NCBI GenBank assembly: GCA_025922755.1
Contig: JAICHE010000035.1
Location: 1-8,826 of the forward strand
DNA length: 8,826 nucleotides
Source: Nitrososphaeraceae archaeon
Lineage (GTDB): Archaea; Thermoproteota; Nitrososphaeria; Nitrososphaerales; Nitrosopumilaceae
Reading direction: 5' to 3'
How positions within the stretch are numbered: position 1 is the stretch's first letter; each line of letters begins with the position of its first letter. Position numbers and translations under genes: made by a program. The notes beneath the pieces were generated by a model. It searched no databases. It was not told where the DNA came from and saw only the letters and a list, made by a program, of their open reading frames with translations. Below, piece after piece: positions 6,943-8,826 of this stretch.

Positions 6943-6964
6943 TGGGCATTGCATTTTTGAGTTC

Positions 6965-7915
6965 ATGTCGGCAACAGGGATGTGGGTTGAAAAGTATCGT
7001 CCTAAGATACTTTCAGATATTGTAAATCAAACTGAAATTATAGGTAGCCTTGAAGCATTGATCGCAAATCCTGCAGATATGCCACACTTGTTATTTTCTG
7101 GATCTGCCGGGGTTGGCAAAACTACGGCTGCAATGTGTATTTCAAATCAAATCTTAGGTGAATATGCCAAAGAATACACCCTAGAGTTGAATGCTTCTGA
7201 TGAGAGAGGCATAGGAATGGTAAGAGAAAAGGTAAAAAAATTCTCAAGATTTGCAGGAATGGCAGATGCTCCATTCAAGTTAATCATTCTAGATGAAGCC
7301 GATGAGATGACAAATGATGCCCAAACTGCCCTAAGAAGGATTATTGAGGATACTGCTCAATATTGTCGTTTTATTCTAATTGCAAATAACATTTCCAAGA
7401 TTATCGAACCCATTCAGAGTAGGTGTGCGACTTTCAAATTTACTACAATACCCGAAGAAGATGTTATAGATAGACTAGGCGAGATTGCAAAAAAAGAGAA
7501 GATAAAGTTTGATAAAAAAGGACTCAAGGCAATTTGTGAATATTCCGAAGGAGATATGAGACATGCGATCAATTTGTTGCAGGCAACCGCAAGTATAGGA
7601 GATATCACAGATGAACATGTGAAAGCCTCAGCTGGCTTAACCAAAACTTCTGATGTTGATACAGTACTAAAGATGGCACTGGATGGAAAAATTTCTGATG
7701 CCAGAGAAAAAATGATAGAACTAATCAAAGTTTATGGAATGAGTGAATCTGACTTTTTGAAATATCTCAATTCCGCAGTATTCAAATCTAAACACAAGAA
7801 ATTATCACAGATTCTAGAATCAATTGCCAAATATGATTACCGAATTTTAGTCGGTGCAAATCCAGAGATTCAATTATCTGCACTTCTTGCAGAACTAGCT
7901 AGTTTAGAAGAATAA
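6965..7915 (+). CDS. rfcS: replication factor C small subunit (clamp loader)
   Basis: This 316-residue AAA+ protein begins with the RFC-box sequence WVEKYRPK (7-14). It has Walker A GSAGVGKTT (46-54), the NASDERG motif (77-82 region), Walker B LIILDEAD (106-113), sensor 1 with ANN (140-142) and the SRC motif (152-154) that supplies the arginine finger in trans. Sensor 2 GDMRHA (195-200) and a helical collar domain follow. Length fits archaeal RfcS. The protein forms the clamp loader with RfcL and opens the PCNA ring onto primed DNA; RfcL is not in the window. The ATG at 6965 is preferred over the Met at codon 6 because a TATA box sits exactly 26-27 nt before it. It is divergent from gins23-mcm, so the two replication units share one control region. 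Its TAA directly abuts the convergent tRNA-Ser. Confidence 0.96.
   Translation: MSATGMWVEKYRPKILSDIVNQTEIIGSLEALIANPADMPHLLFSGSAGVGKTTAAMCISNQILGEYAKEYTLELNASDERGIGMVREKVKKFSRFAGMADAPFKLIILDEADEMTNDAQTALRRIIEDTAQYCRFILIANNISKIIEPIQSRCATFKFTTIPEEDVIDRLGEIAKKEKIKFDKKGLKAICEYSEGDMRHAINLLQATASIGDITDEHVKASAGLTKTSDVDTVLKMALDGKISDAREKMIELIKVYGMSESDFLKYLNSAVFKSKHKKLSQILESIAKYDYRILVGANPEIQLSALLAELASLEE
7893..7904. repeat. 12-nt palindrome AACTAGCTAGTT at the rfcS 3' end
   Basis: A perfect palindrome lies within the last codons of rfcS, 11 nt from the tRNA 3' end. It could form a small hairpin in either transcript: in rfcS mRNA near its end, or in the tRNA-Ser 3' trailer after a T-rich TTATTCTTC stretch. 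It is coding DNA, so it may be chance. Confidence 0.35.
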
Positions 7916-7999
7916 CGCAGAGAGAGGGATTTGAACCCCCGCGTTCTTGCGAACACAGGCTCTCAAGGCCCGCGCCCTACCGGACTAGGCGACCTCTGC
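7916..7999 (-). tRNA. tRNA-Ser (anticodon UGA)
   Basis: This 84-nt gene folds as a class II tRNA. The acceptor GCAGAGG pairs with TCTCTGC (one G-U), with discriminator G73. The D arm starts GCC and ends GGC. The anticodon stem CGGGC/GCCTG encloses loop CTTGAGA, giving anticodon UGA at 7963-7965, which reads UCA and related serine codons. The long variable arm has TGTTC/GAACG around a GCAA loop, as expected for serine. The T arm is GGGGG-TTCAAAT-CCCTC. No CCA is encoded and no intron interrupts the anticodon loop. The 3' end touches the rfcS stop codon with no gap, so its trailer is antisense to rfcS. Confidence 0.95.
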
Positions 8000-8020
8000 A
8001 GTGTTCGATAAAATATAGTG

Positions 8021-8030
8021 ATTAAAATTT
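8021..8030 (-). promoter_or_regulatory. candidate TATA element of tRNA-Ser
   Basis: Minus-strand AAATTTTAAT is centred about 26 nt before G1 of the tRNA, so transcription could start essentially at the mature 5' end. A better-looking TATATTTTAT at 8008-8017 is too close to serve a start at G1. Confidence 0.45.
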
Positions 8031-8044
8031 GTTGATGAAGAAAA

Positions 8045-8075
8045 TAGAAAAATAAGAAAAAAGAAATGGTTTTCT
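8045..8075 (-). terminator. terminator of the zinc-ferredoxin-like gene
   Basis: Immediately after the stop codon the minus strand reads AGAAA-ACCA-TTTCT, a small 5-bp hairpin (8062-8075), followed by T-rich DNA with runs of six, five and four T. T-rich tracts of this kind are the usual archaeal intrinsic terminator. It separates the ferredoxin gene from the tRNA promoter on the same strand. Confidence 0.6.
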
Positions 8076-8624
8076 TTAATCGTGTGCGTGTGGATTGCCG
8101 CCGCCTTCCATTTTGACATAAGTACCGGCTGCTTTTTCATGCCATTCAGCATTTGCTTGTTCAATTAGAATAGCTCCTGTTGGACATGCTTCTTGACATG
8201 CCATGCAAACAGTACAATCATGTTCTCTGATTGGCATGGATTTGTCAGTTTTGTCTAATCTTTCGTCTTGTTCTGTAAGACCAGTACCTTCGAAGGTTTT
8301 GTCAACAACATCTGCTGCTGGCATGTCTTGTTCAGTTCTATACCATTGGAATGTTTGAACTGGACACACACTCATGCAAGATCCTGCTGCAATACACGAA
8401 TCCCAATCAACTGCAACAGTTGTACCATGAACACCAAGAGGAACTTGTTTCTCTCCACGTGCTTCATATGCTGCTTTAACCTCATCGTCAGAAAATGCTG
8501 CACCATTCTCTCCCGTATTTACAGGCCAAATCCAATGGAAGTTCTCGCCATCACCGTGACTTGTCTTTCCAACTGGTTTGAGGTCTTCGTTGAAGAAATC
8601 TTCAGATATTACTAAATCTGCCAT
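8076..8624 (-). CDS. zinc-ferredoxin-like protein with [3Fe-4S] and [4Fe-4S] sites
   Basis: This soluble electron carrier of 182 residues resembles the zinc-containing ferredoxins of Sulfolobus. It shares an N-terminal His-bearing extension, the 'LGVHGTTVAVDWDSCIAAGSC' type segment, VCPV.TFQWY and CTVCMACQEACP. Cluster I has only C77, C83 and C87; the position of a second Cys is Ala80, so a [3Fe-4S] cluster is likely. Cluster II has C137, C140, C143 and C147, typical of [4Fe-4S]. H23, H30 and H66 are candidate zinc ligands. The Sulfolobus aspartate ligand aligns with Met130, with D127 nearby. Two insertions (about 35-60 and 96-128) make it much longer than the roughly 103-residue Sulfolobus protein. 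The tail is GGG followed by NPHAHD. ATG 8624 is chosen because a TATA box lies 26 nt upstream; the longer frame would need TTG at 8642. Its redox partner is unknown; a second ferredoxin gene lies upstream. Confidence 0.9.
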   Translation of the reverse strand: MADLVISEDFFNEDLKPVGKTSHGDGENFHWIWPVNTGENGAAFSDDEVKAAYEARGEKQVPLGVHGTTVAVDWDSCIAAGSCMSVCPVQTFQWYRTEQDMPAADVVDKTFEGTGLTEQDERLDKTDKSMPIREHDCTVCMACQEACPTGAILIEQANAEWHEKAAGTYVKMEGGGNPHAHD

Positions 8625-8646
8625 GTGTAAATTATTAATCAAATAT

Positions 8647-8654
8647 TATTTAAA
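8647..8654 (-). promoter_or_regulatory. TATA box of the zinc-ferredoxin-like gene, predicting a leaderless mRNA
   Basis: Minus-strand TTTAAATA is centred 26-27 nt before the A of ATG 8624, so the message probably starts at the ATG. This also rules against the upstream TTG at 8642 as the protein start. Confidence 0.65.
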
Positions 8655-8680
8655 GCTAGATAGAATTAATCTCACCTAAT

Positions 8681-8691
8681 CCAATGATTGG
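8681..8691. promoter_or_regulatory. 11-nt palindrome CCAATGATTGG upstream of the ferredoxin TATA box
   Basis: A perfect CCAAT-G-ATTGG palindrome lies about 27 bp upstream of the TATA box, followed by another ATTGG-like half (AATTGG, 8696-8701). It is placed where an archaeal activator or repressor could bind. Function is not shown. Confidence 0.4.
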
Positions 8692-8700
8692 AAATAATTG

Positions 8701-8752
8701 GTAGTTTTAAAAATAATTTTAGAATTAATTTAGAAGAAACTATGATCGTTTC
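8701..8752 (-). terminator. possible terminator of the upstream ferredoxin gene
   Basis: Three nucleotides after the stop codon, the minus strand has GAAAC-GATCATA-GTTTC (8736-8752), a 5-bp hairpin. A/T-rich DNA with TTATTTTTAAAAC follows. This is weak but correctly placed, and it would make the two ferredoxins separate transcripts, in line with the second gene's own TATA box. Confidence 0.4.
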
Positions 8753-8754
8753 AA

Positions 8755-8826
8755 TTAAGCTGCTTTATCGTGATGTTCTTGGTTTGACTGATCAACTTTG
8801 ATTGCTTGAGGAGGACATACAGAAAC
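8755..8826 (-). CDS. ferredoxin-like protein, last 23 codons (5' part outside window)
   Basis: The minus-strand frame entering from the right edge reads VSVCPPQAIKVDQSNQEHHD and ends KAA before a TAA stop. The 'VCPPQAIKV' segment is the typical end of a bacterial-type [4Fe-4S] ferredoxin motif (the last Cys-Pro of CxxCxxCxxxCP followed by an AI strand). The protein is thus very probably a ferredoxin or has a C-terminal ferredoxin domain. The rest lies outside the window, so cluster number and overall size are unknown. The tail contains HHD, comparable to HAHD at the end of the neighbouring ferredoxin. The two genes are in tandem, 130 nt apart. Confidence 0.75.
   Translation of the reverse strand, partial: VSVCPPQAIKVDQSNQEHHDKAA

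Larger units (their letters stand above)
6774..6964. promoter_or_regulatory. divergent control region between gins23 and rfcS
   Basis: This 191-bp region contains no convincing gene. It must carry promoters for both the replisome chain (leftward) and rfcS (rightward). It holds seven GATC tetramers between 6778 and 6873, a 14-nt palindrome at 6840-6853, a large imperfect dyad (6796-6873), an A-tract at 6880-6887 and two AATTTGA repeats (6891-6897, 6903-6909). The concentration of symmetric sequence suggests a protein-binding site shared by the two replication transcripts. Confidence 0.6.

Noticed and set aside
6774..6964. replication origin
   Set aside because: GATC clustering and A/T-rich repeats are suggestive, but there is no orc1/cdc6 gene and no recognised origin recognition box. 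The region is kept only as a control-region finding.
8008..8017. TATATTTTAT as the tRNA-Ser promoter
   Set aside because: Its centre is only about 13 nt before G1, so the start would fall inside the tRNA. The element at 8021-8030 has the right distance.
8268..8615. 115-codon + frame rich in Cys, opposite the ferredoxin
   Set aside because: The ferredoxin motifs on the minus strand are unmistakable. The Cys-rich + frame is their shadow.
8640..8642. TTG at 8642 as the ferredoxin start
   Set aside because: It lies upstream of the predicted transcription start given by the TATA box at 8647-8654. ATG 8624 fits a leaderless mRNA.
1..8826. mobile elements, CRISPR arrays, toxin-antitoxin or defence systems
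   Set aside because: No terminal repeats, regular spaced repeats, transposase or known defence domains are visible. The tRNA gene shows no adjacent integrase or duplicated 3' end within the window.

Overview
This AT-rich archaeal window is mostly core information-processing DNA. It carries MCM, a BA-type GINS subunit, Hel308 and the RFC small subunit, plus an archaeal/eukaryotic-style glycan-initiating phosphotransferase. TATA boxes sit about 26 nt before start codons, as expected for leaderless archaeal genes. Low GC, the protein style and a zinc-ferredoxin-like protein suggest a Nitrososphaerota (Thaumarchaeota) genome, perhaps Nitrosopumilus-like. That placement is inference; no marker was searched.

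Layout. Positions 2-816 (+) hold the 3' part of a Gfo/Idh/MocA-type oxidoreductase, coupled by ATGA to a Trm112-like zinc protein. They converge, 13 nt apart, with a minus-strand gene chain from 6773 down to 830: gins23, mcm, hel308, a UDP-sugar:polyprenyl-phosphate sugar-1-phosphate transferase and a 77-residue two-span membrane protein. Every junction in the chain overlaps (23, 4, 4 and 4 nt), so it is almost certainly one transcript with translational coupling. A 191-bp divergent region (6774-6964) follows, with seven GATC sites and a large imperfect dyad. Then comes rfcS (+, 6965-7915), whose stop codon directly abuts the 3' end of a convergent tRNA-Ser(UGA) gene (7916-7999, -). The right end holds a zinc-ferredoxin-like gene (8076-8624, -) and the last 23 codons of a second ferredoxin-like gene (8755-8826, -).

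How it fits together. Gins23 and MCM are parts of the CMG replicative helicase. Hel308 acts at stalled or damaged forks. RfcS, divergent from them, is the clamp-loader small subunit. The two membrane genes at the tail of the chain point to surface glycan or N-glycan synthesis and have no obvious functional link to replication. The ferredoxins are a separate redox unit.

I see no mobile element, CRISPR array, prophage or clearly new multi-gene system. The observations most worth a second look are the GATC-rich dyad between gins23 and rfcS, the altered metal-site residues of the ferredoxin, the altered catalytic positions of the oxidoreductase, the small membrane protein coupled to the glycosyl-phosphotransferase, and the zero-gap rfcS/tRNA junction.
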